From assembly GCA_015680685.1 (NCBI GenBank), contig MNCI01008925.1, forward strand, positions 165,786 to 229,785: a DNA stretch of 64,000 bases, in the 5' to 3' direction. Positions within the stretch are counted from its first letter, which is position 1. Each line of letters opens with the position of its first letter. The translations under genes and the position numbers were made by a program. The notes beneath the pieces are model-generated. The model did not search any database, was not told the DNA's origin, and worked only from the letters and a program-made list of their open reading frames with translations. Shown piece by piece: positions 36,086 to 46,787 of this stretch. This DNA is from Gnetum montanum. Its lineage: Eukaryota > Streptophyta > Gnetopsida > Gnetales > Gnetaceae.

Positions 36086-37015
36086 TGATGAAGCATTAAT
36101 GTGCCACGTCAATAGGCCCCCATTGACGTGACCTCATCGATAGGGCCCCATTTACGTGTTGTTGCCTTGTTGACGAGGCTGCGTCGACATAGCATTTGCT
36201 ACGTCGACACAGCCTTGTTGACTTAGCATTTGCTATGTTGACATAGCCTCATCAATGTAGCACTATAGCGAAAACTATAAATATGAGCTCCCAACTGTGT
36301 TTATGTGCATCCTATTCATATGAGTAGTTGAACTCTTGTAATTTTCACATTTGAAAGTTAGAATATTTCTCTTGAGTGTCCTTGAGTGTATGGATCTTTA
36401 TTTGAGCATTATTGTACTTGAGCATGACACTGTGTATAGTAATAAAGATGAGCTTCTTAATAAACCTTGTAGCATTCTGGATAGTTTAGATATTTATTTA
36501 TGCATTTAATGCTTTCAATTAATTATTTAATGTTTTCCAGTAATTATTTAATTATTTATACAAAAGTACAACCGCTTCAAGCGTAACATGTATTCACTTG
36601 GTAATCCTAGCAGAGTTATTACTTGGCGCACCCAGAAGCATAGCGCTTGGTAACCCAGTAATGGATACGTGGGTTTAGGACATGCATGGAAAGTGGGACT
36701 GGATGCTTATGTTAGGATTAGTTAAAGATTAGTTAGTTAGTTAAATTAAATTAGTTATTAAATTACTCTCTCTCTTGAAGCACCAAAATCATAAAACACA
36801 AAAGGACAAAAATCATATGCCTTGATTACTCATAACCATACCATTATGCTTCATAAGTGTAATCAGGAAGACAATGAATGTCCTTAGGTTAAGGTTCACT
36901 TCTTAGAAGACTAGTGCACCAAAAGCTATAAAGTCCATGAAATTCAACCAAAATGCCCGTGAGAGCTTTGTGACTCGTATGGTTGGGCATAGGGCTACCC
37001 TTCAACGACTCATCA
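36086..37015 (+). mobile_element. 5' LTR of element H with TGACG-type U3
   Basis: Starts TGATGAAGCATTAATG and ends CAACGACTCATCA. The U5/R half is that of the family. U3 lacks GATATC palindromes; instead, 36103-36275 has many ACGTCAA/TTGACG words, CATCGATAGGGCCCC and a duplicated GTTGAC...TAGCATTTGCTA block. A TATA box (CTATAAATATG) follows at about 36275. Confidence 0.9.
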
Positions 37016-37016
37016 T

Positions 37017-37034
37017 TAGTGCCATTGTCGAGGA
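37017..37034 (+). promoter_or_regulatory. primer-binding site of element H
   Basis: TAGTGCCATTGTCGAGGA after the LTR. It differs from TGGCGCCGTTGCCGGGGA at five positions, all transitions. Confidence 0.7.
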
Positions 37035-37166
37035 CTTTGTTTGTTTAAACGTGATCTATCTAGGATTAGTGAACATTATTAATATCGTTGAATGAACCTA
37101 AACTTAACATCACTTTCACACAACCTATAATTACAAAAGCACACTAATTATTTTACTTGTTACAAA

Positions 37167-40000
37167 ATGTCTTCTTCCCATAGGCATGAAGATGTCAAAT
37201 TTCCGGTTCCACAAGAGTGCAAAGTGATATATACTCATCTAGATGAGTATGTACCAGACTTCACCTTCATCCCACATTAGGATGAACAACTGTGATAGTG
37301 TGATATGAAGGGAAACATCATATTGTCCCTTGATTAATCTGTGCCAGGGATGCTCTTCCAAATTCTTAAGAAGTTAGGCATTTTAGATCTTCACAAAAAA
37401 TATGTTATGAATGGTTATGACACTCAAGAGTATCATCCCACTGAAACACAACATAGGAGATTGACACTAGCAGAGGTATCACGAGGCTATGAAGGGGAAG
37501 CACATCAGTAATTCTTTTTTCCTACTAAACCAAGATGATAATGTGATTCCTCCCCCCAAGGATTCTAAACATGAAGATTTTTCATCCTTTGTTATTGGTG
37601 ATGAGGGTGTGGCCCTGAACCTGCAATCTACTATTCATAAACTAGGTTCAGGAAAAAGTGATAATCAAGGGAAGAGCTCAAGTAAACATCGTGATGGCAA
37701 GGGATCTAAGGATGGTGATCGTAATGAGTGAAGAGGTGGTGGTGGACACCACAGTGGTGGCGGTGGTCTACCTACCTCTTCATCCTCTTCATCTAATTTT
37801 GAACATTCCTCTTCATATTTAGGTTCTAATAGAAGTTGTAGGAAAAATAATCATGATGAAGGTGATTAGTGGGACAACAATGATTGTAGAGCTTGCCAAG
37901 AACAAAGGGATGATAGAAACCATCATTGGTGTCATCAACACAAAAATGATGATGAACCTTTGTTAGCAACTTGAAGCATGCTTAACATTGTAAAGGTAGT
38001 TAAAATTCCAACTAGGCATGTGAAAGACAGTCGGATCAAGTGCTTAGACATGAATAATATCCCATGATTTGAGGGGGATACAACTTTGATCCATAGACTC
38101 ATCTACAAGCTTTCCATGATGCCTATGCCTTACAGAACATTGAGAATGACTGGTAGAAACTCAAGCTATTCCCAATGATACTCATCAACGAAGCTAAAAT
38201 ATGGTGTTAGTCCTTGGAACTAGAATTCATTCGCTGATGGAGTACCATGTTAGAGCTATTTAATGGAAAATACCAAACATACTCCAAAGTGTCTGATGAG
38301 TGGCAAGGTACCCCTATGCCCAACCATATGAATACTAGTGTGTACGCACGATCTGGTCGAACTCTGCAAATGGACTAGTTGTGGCACCTAGATAGTTGAA
38401 TGTTGATGGTAGTTCATTGTCCTTCTACCTGGACTAGTATTTGCTTTGTCACGTATGGTTTAGTCCAACGTGAGGTGTATGATGTGATTTCTAACACTAT
38501 GCTACTCCTAAAGACAATGAGAAATAACCTTGATTAAGCTAATAAGCAATATGAAGCAAAATCTAAGCTAGCCTAAGTGCAATGAACATCTGTCCTTAAT
38601 CATCTGTATGTATCTTGGACTTCGTGTACTACATCTGGGAATACCAAGCGCACATTACTTGAGCACTACCAGATACGCTACTGGGTTACCAAGTAGTTAC
38701 ACTTAAATGTTCGTGATTAAGACATGACCATTTTGCATTAACAATAGGAATAGTAAATAATGAGAAAGAAATATTAACTAAGAAAATAATAAATAATAAT
38801 TAACAATTAAAAAATTAAAAACTAAGTGAATGCTACAATGATGGAGTAATCTTGATCTTTATTGCTAAATGTGTGCATGTCCAAGTACGTCACACTTGAA
38901 CAAAGTTTCCATATAATTACAATCATCATACTATGGGCATGCACTTGAAAAGAATTGAAAATTGACAAAATGACTCTACTCTAAGATTTACCAACTCACT
39001 CCTTTCATGCATGCTTGAGTGCTATATTTATAGGTCCACACATGAATCATGATATCGTGTATTTGATATTGTTATCCAGGCTGTGATATCACGTACTCAA
39101 TATCGAGTATTTGATATCGGGGCTTGGAAAACCATGATTCATCAATGTCTAATCTGAGAAAGAAAATTCAAGGTTGGAAATAGGGAATACATGAATCCTT
39201 GGATGTCATCATGGGCAGATATTATTCACTCTTACACTGATGCCCTAGCCATGATTGTTCTTGAAGGGAATAACTCTGCCATATCATAGATGGGCTTAGA
39301 GCAAAAACTAGAAGAACTCTTGGAGTTTATGCCTAAGGAAGATTGTCTAAATTGAGAGCTCATTAGATTCAAATGCTAATAGAGCAAGTAGTAAAAGAAG
39401 ACAGTGAGTTGTGAAAAAGGGAAAGTGTAGAAGAGTATAATAGAGATCCTTCCATAAAGAAATGGGAGGTCCAATTTTGTGACAAGGAGAAGTCACCACT
39501 CGATGAACTGGTGAGGAGGAAAACTTTGCCCATTCAAAAATTTGTTTATGATGTTTTGGTAAAGGTTGATAAATTATGGGACTCTTTGGATGAAAAATTC
39601 CAAACTTCTATGAAGATTGCTGAAGAATCCAAAGAGAAAAATAGTGATCATAATCATAGGAGGTGAAAAGAAGCTAAACGTGTGTACCAGAAATGTAAGG
39701 GCAAAGCTTCTATAGTAGAAGAAGTCATGGAGACAAAATCTAAAGGTGCTTTGGTTGTAACATTTGTTAATATGAAAATTCAAAGGTATGTTACCTTGTA
39801 CTGTCACACTTACAAGAGTCTGAGGTGTACTCATTGAATCCACAACTAGCAAGGAGGTAAGCAGCTAGATGATTTCCTTATCCTCAAGGCAATCTGAGGC
39901 AGTTCCACTAACACCAACAAGCTTATTATCCACGTGAAGCTCCACCACAACCATATGAATAATATGAACAATGGCACCAACCACAATCATGGAGAATGCC
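37167..40000 (+). pseudogene. element H gag (split by solo LTR I)
   Basis: Starts MSSSHRHEDVKFPVPQECKV. Matches to B gag: HLDEYVPDFTFIPH, DMKGNIIL, YHPTETQHRR. A Ser/Asp/His-rich middle follows (open piece 37489-37731). The core is shifted but readable around 38000-38290 and stops at KYQTYSKVS, where LTR I is inserted. It resumes at 39145 with LRKKIQGW and continues through MGRYYSLLH, HIIDGLRAKTRRTLGVYA, ESVEEYNRDPS, KVDKLWDSLDEKFQ and KIAEESKEKNSDHN. The zinc-knuckle-like block is not preserved. Many stops. Confidence 0.85.
38294..39144 (-). mobile_element. solo LTR I
   Basis: TGATGAGTGGCAAGGTACCCC to CATGATTCATCA, 851 bp, minus orientation. Flanked by GTGTC (38289-38293) and ATGTC (39145-39149), a 5 bp duplication with one transition; removal rejoins the gag frame YSKVS-NLRKKIQGW. 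U3 dyads: GATATCGTGTATTTGATATT (39051-39070), GATATCACGTACTCAATATC (39085-39104), and an overlapping third to 39118. Confidence 0.92.
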
Positions 40001-40439
40001 ATTGCTAAGATATTAGTCCCCTTATAAGCAACTAAATTCATATGGGTACTATGTTCAACAACTTGTCTCTTCAAGAAGTTCTGCAAGCCATGCCTCATTT
40101 TAGCATCACTATTACCATCCAGGGTACCATTGTACACATTCACCATCTACTCTAGGGGAGAACCCATATCCATACCATGCTCTGCATCCATTTGCAGACA
40201 TCCCTCCATCCTCAACCCAATTACCTTCTACTTCATTGATGTTGGATGAAATTCCCCCATAGCCATAGCAACGAAATGCTACAAGGGTTGTACATTCACA
40301 ACCATCCTTCCACTGAGTGGTTCAGATAATCATTCCAGGAAATGATCCTTCCAACCTAATAGTCCTTCCAAACCCTCACAACCTAATGCGGTTGGTTTCC
40401 TTATATCTCCAACACCCTCATCCTCTGCATCAAATACAT

Positions 40440-41265
40440 TCAGGTACCCTTTAGACCAAGTGTTACCTCAAATTTGAACTATAATGCTTACTCATGCTGT
40501 TTTTGATTAGATTAAGGCTAGAAATCTTCATACAAAAAGATCTGACCTAGGAAGTCCTCTCATTTACTTGCATATTGCTGGACATGAGCCATGCAAGGCT
40601 CTTCTTGATTCTAGTTTCGGTGTTAATCTCATCTCGCATGACATTTACAAAGCTTGGAACCGACCACCTCTCAAGAAGAGCAATATCTATTTAGAATTGG
40701 TAGACCAATCAATCACTGTTCATTTAGGATTAGTGGAAGACATTCTGACCACAATTTGTAGGTGGTCCTATCCTATCAATATTCTTGTAATCAAGGTTTA
40801 AAACTACAAAGGTGACTTGCCCATCATTATGGAAAGGGCATGGTTAAGCATAGTAGATGCACGTATGGGTATAAAGAACCTCTCCTTGGAAATCTCCAAG
40901 GAAAATGAATTTGGACGATTAAAGAAGAAGCATGTTCCATGTATCGCGTACAGTGATAGCAGGTGCAATTACATGCAAAAGATTTGATCCATCAAGAGTA
41001 CATTCATTAAAGCATGCAATCAGTGTGCACATGCAAAAGCTATTCAAAGGTGCATATATGTAGCAACCACAAAATAGGAGGGCACCCAATGGTTGATAAC
41101 TGACTCTAATAGTAGCATACTACAGATGGAACCAACTAAGAACCTAACATGCACCTATGTCAAAAGCATGGATGAACTTGAGCAAGTTCATTGCCAAATC
41201 TCTAACAATGAAGAAAATAATGATACATGTTGGGGAGAGTTGGAAATCCTTGATAATTTCAAGTA
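40440..41265 (+). pseudogene. element H protease and linker
   Basis: IAGHEPCKALLDSSFGVNLISHDIYKAWNRPPLKKSN carries the retropepsin motif with DSG changed to DSS. Then VEDILTTICRWSYP and GDLPIIMERAWLS (normally IMGRAW), EISKENEFGR and VPCIAYSDS. The linker ends GELEILDNFK. In elements A and B the corresponding linker jumps directly to the 3' non-coding region; here RT follows. Confidence 0.88.
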
Positions 41266-41279
41266 GGATCCCTTAGAGT

Positions 41280-42100
41280 TAAAAAATCTATTGGCTGGCA
41301 TGGAATACACATTTTTAAACAATGGTAAGCTAGTCATAATCAATGCAAATATTACTCCAGAACAAAAAGACAAGCTATTTTAGGTTGTCAACAAGTGACC
41401 AACAACCTTTGCTTGGTCATATCCTGAACTAACAAGAATCAATCCAAGGATATGCCAACATTTCATCTATAGTAATCCAACCATGAAGCCAAGAAGGCAA
41501 CCGTAGAGGAAATTAAATCCCAAATTGAAGTAGATCATCAAGGAGGAAATAGAACAACTCCTCAAGGTAGGGTTCATCTATCCCATCGTGAATAGTGAGT
41601 AGGTTAGCCTGCTCATAATTGTGCCAAAGAAATGTGGCAAGTGGTGGGTCTGCATTGACTTTAGGTTGTTAAATACAACAACATTTAAAGATCATTTCCC
41701 ATTGCCATTTGTGGATTAAGTGTTGGACACCATATTTGGGAATTGCTATTATAGCTTTTTGGATCGTTATAGTGGCTATAACCAAATCCAAATTATGCCA
41801 GAAGATCAAGCCAAGAAAACATTCACAAGTCCTTGGGGGACTTTTGCATATTGTAAGATGCCATTTGGTCTATACAATGCCCCTGCAACATTCCAATGCC
41901 TAGTCCTAAGTATTTTCTAGAAACAAATTGATAGCAAGGTAGAAGTCTTTATGGATGGTTTTTCTACCTATGGGGCTACATTTGAGAAAGACCTAGATAG
42001 CCTTGAGTAGGTACTGAAAAGATATGTTGAAACAAATCTTAGGCTTAATTAGCAGAAAAGCCATCTAATGGTCTAGGAAGGCGTAGTATCGAGGCATAGA
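41280..42100 (+). pseudogene. element H reverse transcriptase
   Basis: Copies RNA to DNA in the particle. Readable blocks: LLKVGFIYPIVNS, IIVPKKCGKWWVCIDFRLLN, FKDHFPLPFVD-VLD, YYSFLDRYSGYNQIQIMPEDQAKKTFTSPWGTFAYCKMPFGLYNAPATFQ, and VEVFMDGFSTYGATFE. The catalytic FMDD is FMDG, so one essential Asp is lost. The FLDGYSGYNQI...FGTFAY...MPFGLCNAPATFQ order is diagnostic of Ty3/gypsy RT, closest in style to Athila/Tat. Confidence 0.93.
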
Positions 42101-42760
42101 ATTACATAGGCAGGGATTGAGGTAGACTCAAAAAAGATAAGGATTATCTAAAGAATTACATGCCAACTAGAGATAGTCAAAGATATCAAATAATTCCTTG
42201 GACACATTGGCTACTACCGGCATTTCATAGAGAATTTCTTTCAGATTGTAAAGCTGTTGGTCAAGCTTATAAAGAAAGATGCTCCATCTGTTTGGACCAA
42301 GGAGTGAAAACATGCATTTTAATTACTAAAGGATAAAATCATAGAAACTCTAATTCTACAAGCACCACACTAGTCTAAACCATTCCATATCATGACAAAT
42401 TCATCTAATTATGGCTTGGAAGCTATGCTTACATTTTTGAATGATAAGAAATGTCCATATTACATCCACTGTGTGAGCTACAACATTGTGGGTGTACAAT
42501 TGAATTACACTACAATTGAAAAAGAACTAATGGTAGTGGTGTATGATCTTGACAATTTTAGGTACTATGTGCTTGGTTACAAGGTGTTTGTGCACATAGA
42601 CTACAGTGCCATCCACTTTGTAATGAACAAGCCAATGGTGAGTCCCCATATCATAAGGTGGCTCATGACCTTATAGGAATTCAATCTTACAATGGTAGAT
42701 TGGCAAGGAACTAAGAATGTGACTGCTGATCATCTCTCTCAATTAAGATGGAATAATAAA
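42101..42760 (+). pseudogene. element H RNase H region
   Basis: After the RT thumb (FLGHIGYYRHFIENF) come KPFHIMTNSSNYGLEAMLTF, VGVQLNYTTIEKELMVVVYDLDNFRYYVLGYKVFVHIDYSAIHFVMNKP and MVDWQGTKNVTADHLSQL. TTIEKELMVVV and the ADHLSQL block are the usual gypsy RNase H landmarks. The first catalytic Asp, expected as DAS, reads TNS, so activity is unlikely. Confidence 0.88.
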
Positions 42761-44100
42761 GAGGAGAAGAATCTACTCTTTGATCAATTTCCAGACAAAC
42801 TTCTCTTTATAAGAGCAATAAATGATCAAGTGTCCATAGAAATAGAATGGTATGATGGCATCCTCACTTACCTTTCTCACATAGGAGATGCCACAAGATT
42901 TGGACTTTAGGAAGAAGCAACAGTTTCTTCATTGGGAAAAGTACTTCATGGAAATCAATGGACACCTTTACAAAGTGTCCACTGATGGCCTAGTTTGTTG
43001 GTGTGTCCCTAATGCAAATCAACTACATGTTCTTCAGGATGCTCACGAAAGCCCTTGCGAAGGCCACTATGTAGGAAGATGCATAGCCATAAAAATCCTA
43101 ATGGTAGGATACTATTCACCTACAATCTTCAGGGATGTCCACCAATTTGTCTAATCTTGTGAATGCTATTAACAAGATGGTGGGATGATTGCACAAATGG
43201 AGGGTCCTTAATAGTGGATTCAACCACTAGAGCCCTTTGACATATGGGGCATAGAATTCATGGGTTCCATCATGGCCATGTCTAATGGATAGGCATACAT
43301 CATTGTAGTAATTGACTACTACAGAAAATGGGCAAAAGAAACAATCGTCACTGATTGTACATCATCCACTGCTACTAGATTTGTATAACAACATGTTGTA
43401 AAGAGGTTTGGGATGCCATGTGCATTGGTTTCTGACAAAGGAACTCATTTTATAGGTGCCACTTCTAGAAAATTAATTCAATGCTTGGGGGTTGAACATA
43501 AATTAACAACACCCTATCACTCACAAGCCAATGGTCAAGTAGAGGTAACTAACTAGGAGATTACAAAGATCCTAACAAGGACCATAAGCAAATATAACAG
43601 AGGTTGGAGCACAAAACTCAACGATGCCCTATGGGCCTACTACTCAACATGAAAACTCTCTATTGGCTACTCTTCCTAGGAGTTAGTGTACAACAATCTT
43701 CCAACACCTCCAATTCAATCCGAGCTTCGTACACTCTCGACAGCTTATGAATTGAATCTTGATTTAAGTCTAACCCAAAAAGAAATACTAATCAACCTCC
43801 ATGTGCTAGACAAAAATAGATTTGTGGCCTTATCTTTGAATGAAGTTCACAATACATTCAACAAGTAATGACATGACCAAAGAATATGGAAAGTGAAATT
43901 CCAACCAAGAGATAAGGTTCTTTACTGGAATCCCACACATGTACCTCAAAAAAAAAATTCCAAACATTGTGGGAAGGACCTTAGATAATTTTTGAAACCT
44001 TTCCTTCTAGGATCATTACCATATACAAACTTGAAAGCCCATATAAAAAGTAGTTGGTGAACATCCAATAAGTGAAGCTATTCCTAGAACCAAGACAAGC
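42761..44100 (+). pseudogene. element H integrase
   Basis: Inserts the DNA copy. The HHCC zinc domain reads DAHESPCEGHYVGRCIAIKI ... VHQFV-SCECY. The core has FDIWGIEFMG (first catalytic Asp changed to Glu), LVSDKGTHF (second Asp kept) and YHSQANGQVEVTN (Glu kept). It ends with a short basic region around VKFQPRDKVLYW. Stops occur mainly at Gln/Trp codons. No chromodomain seen, as expected for Athila/Tat. Confidence 0.92.
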
Positions 44101-46205
44101 TAGTGCAATGAATACCTCAAAGGATGGGCAACCACATTTAATTTTTCAAATCTCCTCCTTCCAACTTAGTTATGGGGGATATGGCCATCCGTGCTAATCA
44201 TCCATATGGCTCCTTAGTTTTTCTAATTTTTTTTTCACGTTTTTGATTTTGTAATTTATTTATTTTACAACTTTTTGATTTTCAAAATTTTTCCTTTTTT
44301 TACGTCATGTTTTCTTTTATACCATCGTTAGTACATTTGAATATTTATTGGATATTTTATACTTTCTTATATATTTTACCTTGTTTTTTTTAGTGTGGTT
44401 TTCAAATTTTTCCTAATAAAAGTGCTTTATTGCCAATAGGACATTATGGTGCTATAGTTATTACTAAGGATGGTTTGTGCTTTATGATTGGTTTGCTAAT
44501 GTTTGGTTTTTACTTTTGAATTTTTGTATTGATGGCTCAATCATGGTTTCTTTTTCATGGAATAGGCAATGAGTCCAAAACATCCACCCATCCACAAACT
44601 TTATGGTTTTCCTTGTTTTGGAAGTTTGAGGTTCCTTTCATTAAATCAATTTTTAATAAATTTGTGATTTTGGTAGATTTTGAAAATGGGAAGGATTCAA
44701 AGGTCTAAGCAAGGTGTCACTTCAAGGGGACTCAATACTCTTTGTACTTTTCTACTTACTTGAGTGCTTGAGTGCTTTTTATGGACTTCTTATTGTTCCA
44801 TGTTCCATTAATAGGAAGTCAAATAAAATCTTTGCATGGTGTGGTTTCCATCCAAAAATCCAAAAAAAAAAAACATGATGGAAATTCAAAGCACACACCT
44901 TAGAAAAATAAATAGGCTACAACCTATAGTTATGGGACTAGAAAGACATGTACGCATGCCTAAAGGTCCCCTCTAACTAATGCCCTCTCTCTTACTTTCT
45001 ACTTCTCTTTATGGAATGGTGGCTATTTTGTGGGAGCACTCTTGTGTCTTGAGGGGGTGGATCGATCTTGGAGTGATGATGCAAACTCACTGAAAGAGGT
45101 TGGTTTTGGTCTAGACTAAGGATGGATCTTCTCAGGTCATTTTAAACATAAAATCCACAAGGGACTTCTTATGACCTCAATGTGAAATTCCACTAAAGCT
45201 TCTCTATCATCCATTTATGCTATCCATAGCCCACCTCACTATTGGTGTCCATGTTCCTGATTCCATGTCTTGGGCAAATGTATTTGAAGTCTTCAATAGA
45301 ATCTTCCAAGTTTTGGTCCTTAACTTTCATCAACCATTAGTCACCTATGGGTCCCACAAACTCCTTAGGTTGAGGTTATGCAAGGGCAAAAAGGGCATGT
45401 ACCTGCTATGGAGAGGATCCATTTGCATATCCCTTGTTTAGGTTCATTAAGTACCTAATCCCTAGGCATTATCGCAACTAGAATCTTTCGTACATCCATC
45501 TTCCACATTAGAGCATGTGCTCCTTCATATGGTTTGTTCATTAAATACATTATCCATCAACTTTTTCAGCTTTTGAGTTTCAAAGACCCTATTTAATGAT
45601 TTTCTCACGTTCTTAGCTTTTCTGGGATTCTATGGATCCCAATTTCATTGAAAAATTCATTATATTTTTTCAGATATTGATGTTTGAAAATTTTGGCCAA
45701 TGGACCCCATATATGGGGCCCATCGATGGAGTAGACCTATATATCAGACCCTGTCAACGTAAGTCAAAAATAGTATAAATAGCCATGACCCCACTTGGAA
45801 AATTTTACATTTTCTCACAAATGCCAAAGAATTTTTTCAATTTTTCTAAGCCTAGAAGCTTCCAAATCATCTATCCAAATCACTTTGTTCTTTGACCCTA
45901 CAAGTACCAGAGGTAAGCTCTTTGTCATGGGGGTCACAAATGTATCATTTTTTATAGACAATGTTTCACGATTTTTTCTAACTACTGCAAAGGTTTAACT
46001 AAAAAATCAACTATTAAACACTAAATTATAAGAATTAAACCTTTCCAATGATCTCTGATGACAATTATAATAAATAATTGATAACATAATAAATTTTCCA
46101 TGGTCCAAATTTAGCTAAGTGTAGCTAACTAATTAATGGGAAAAGGTGCTCAAAACTTTAAAGTTACACATTACATCTACTAATCCATGGATGTGTTGTA
46201 ATTGT
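44101..46205 (+). other. element H 3' non-coding region
   Basis: Begins with TTAGTTATGGGGGATATGG (44166), the same polypurine-like word found after protease in A and B, and is homologous to their 3' regions to about 45600. A second copy, TTGTCATGGGGGTCAC, is at 45922-45937. The internal cassette at 45690-45785 precedes ORF3. Confidence 0.7.
45690..45785 (+). promoter_or_regulatory. internal U3-like cassette upstream of ORF3 (element H)
   Basis: GGCCAATGGACCCCATATATGGGGCCCATCGATGG holds a perfect 14 bp palindrome CCCCATATATGGGG. GTCAACGTAAGTC and a TATA box (AGTATAAATAGCC, about 45770) follow. CATCGAT, GGCCCCAT and GTCAACG words are also in this element's LTR U3, not in the GATATC type. Promoter function is inferred. 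Confidence 0.5.
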
Positions 46206-46208
46206 AGA

Positions 46209-46787
46209 TGGCACCAAAAGGAAAGAACACATAGGAAGCAAGAGCATCCCAACCAAGAAAGAAATGACTAGAATGTGAAGAGGCCAAGAATAGCCCCAAG
46301 AAAAACCACTTGCAACCCATGCCACAAGTCCTCTTAGGGAGGAGGAAAAAGTGGAATTTATCAGATAGATTCCATAACCAACAGCAATAGCAATAGAACA
46401 CTCCCATCAGGATGATGTGCTTGCACAACCAGTAAACCTCAAGGTGATCTTAATAGAGGCCTACCTAAATCAAATTAAATCAAGGTCCAAAAATTGGTGC
46501 TCCAAGAGTTAAACTTTGGTCCTTTCCTGGAGCATGCACTAAGAGAAGTGTAGGATTAGTTGAAGGTTTCTCCCATGTGGCCAATCATGAATTCCACTAG
46601 GAAATAGTACATGAAAAAGATATTTTTGTTCTAAAATAACAAGTAGCCTAGAGAAATAGTGAAGATCAAGGACATCTCAGTGTCCTACTCAACATATTTC
46701 ATTGTTGTGGTGTCTGGGTTGCTTGAAATAGGGGTGAACCTTACTGAGACCCTAATGCAGGAAGATCCAAATATCAAGAAAGAATGG
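46209..46787 (+). pseudogene. element H ORF3, N-terminal part
   Basis: Starts MAPKGKNT. After a charged, Gln-rich leader it has LNFGPFLEHALREV and a following segment corresponding to VEMNFGPFMAF of G and F. It breaks off near 46787 where gag-protease sequence of element D starts, so the PYLI...C part is missing. Several stops and at least one shift. Confidence 0.6.

Larger units (their letters stand above)
36086..46787 (+). mobile_element. element H: near-complete Athila-type retrotransposon
   Basis: 5' LTR, primer site, gag, protease, RT, RNase H, integrase, 3' non-coding region, internal promoter-like cassette and the start of ORF3, in that order. It is the only element here with whole pol. 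The 3' end of ORF3 and the 3' LTR are missing: at about 46787 the sequence switches to gag of element D. Solo LTR I interrupts its gag. Stops in pol mostly fall where relatives have Gln or Trp, the pattern of C-to-T decay. Confidence 0.9.

Noticed and set aside
46180-46428. 82-codon minus frame with Phe/Leu-rich segments
   Set aside because: Antisense of the ORF3 start of H, which has matching landmarks in F and G.
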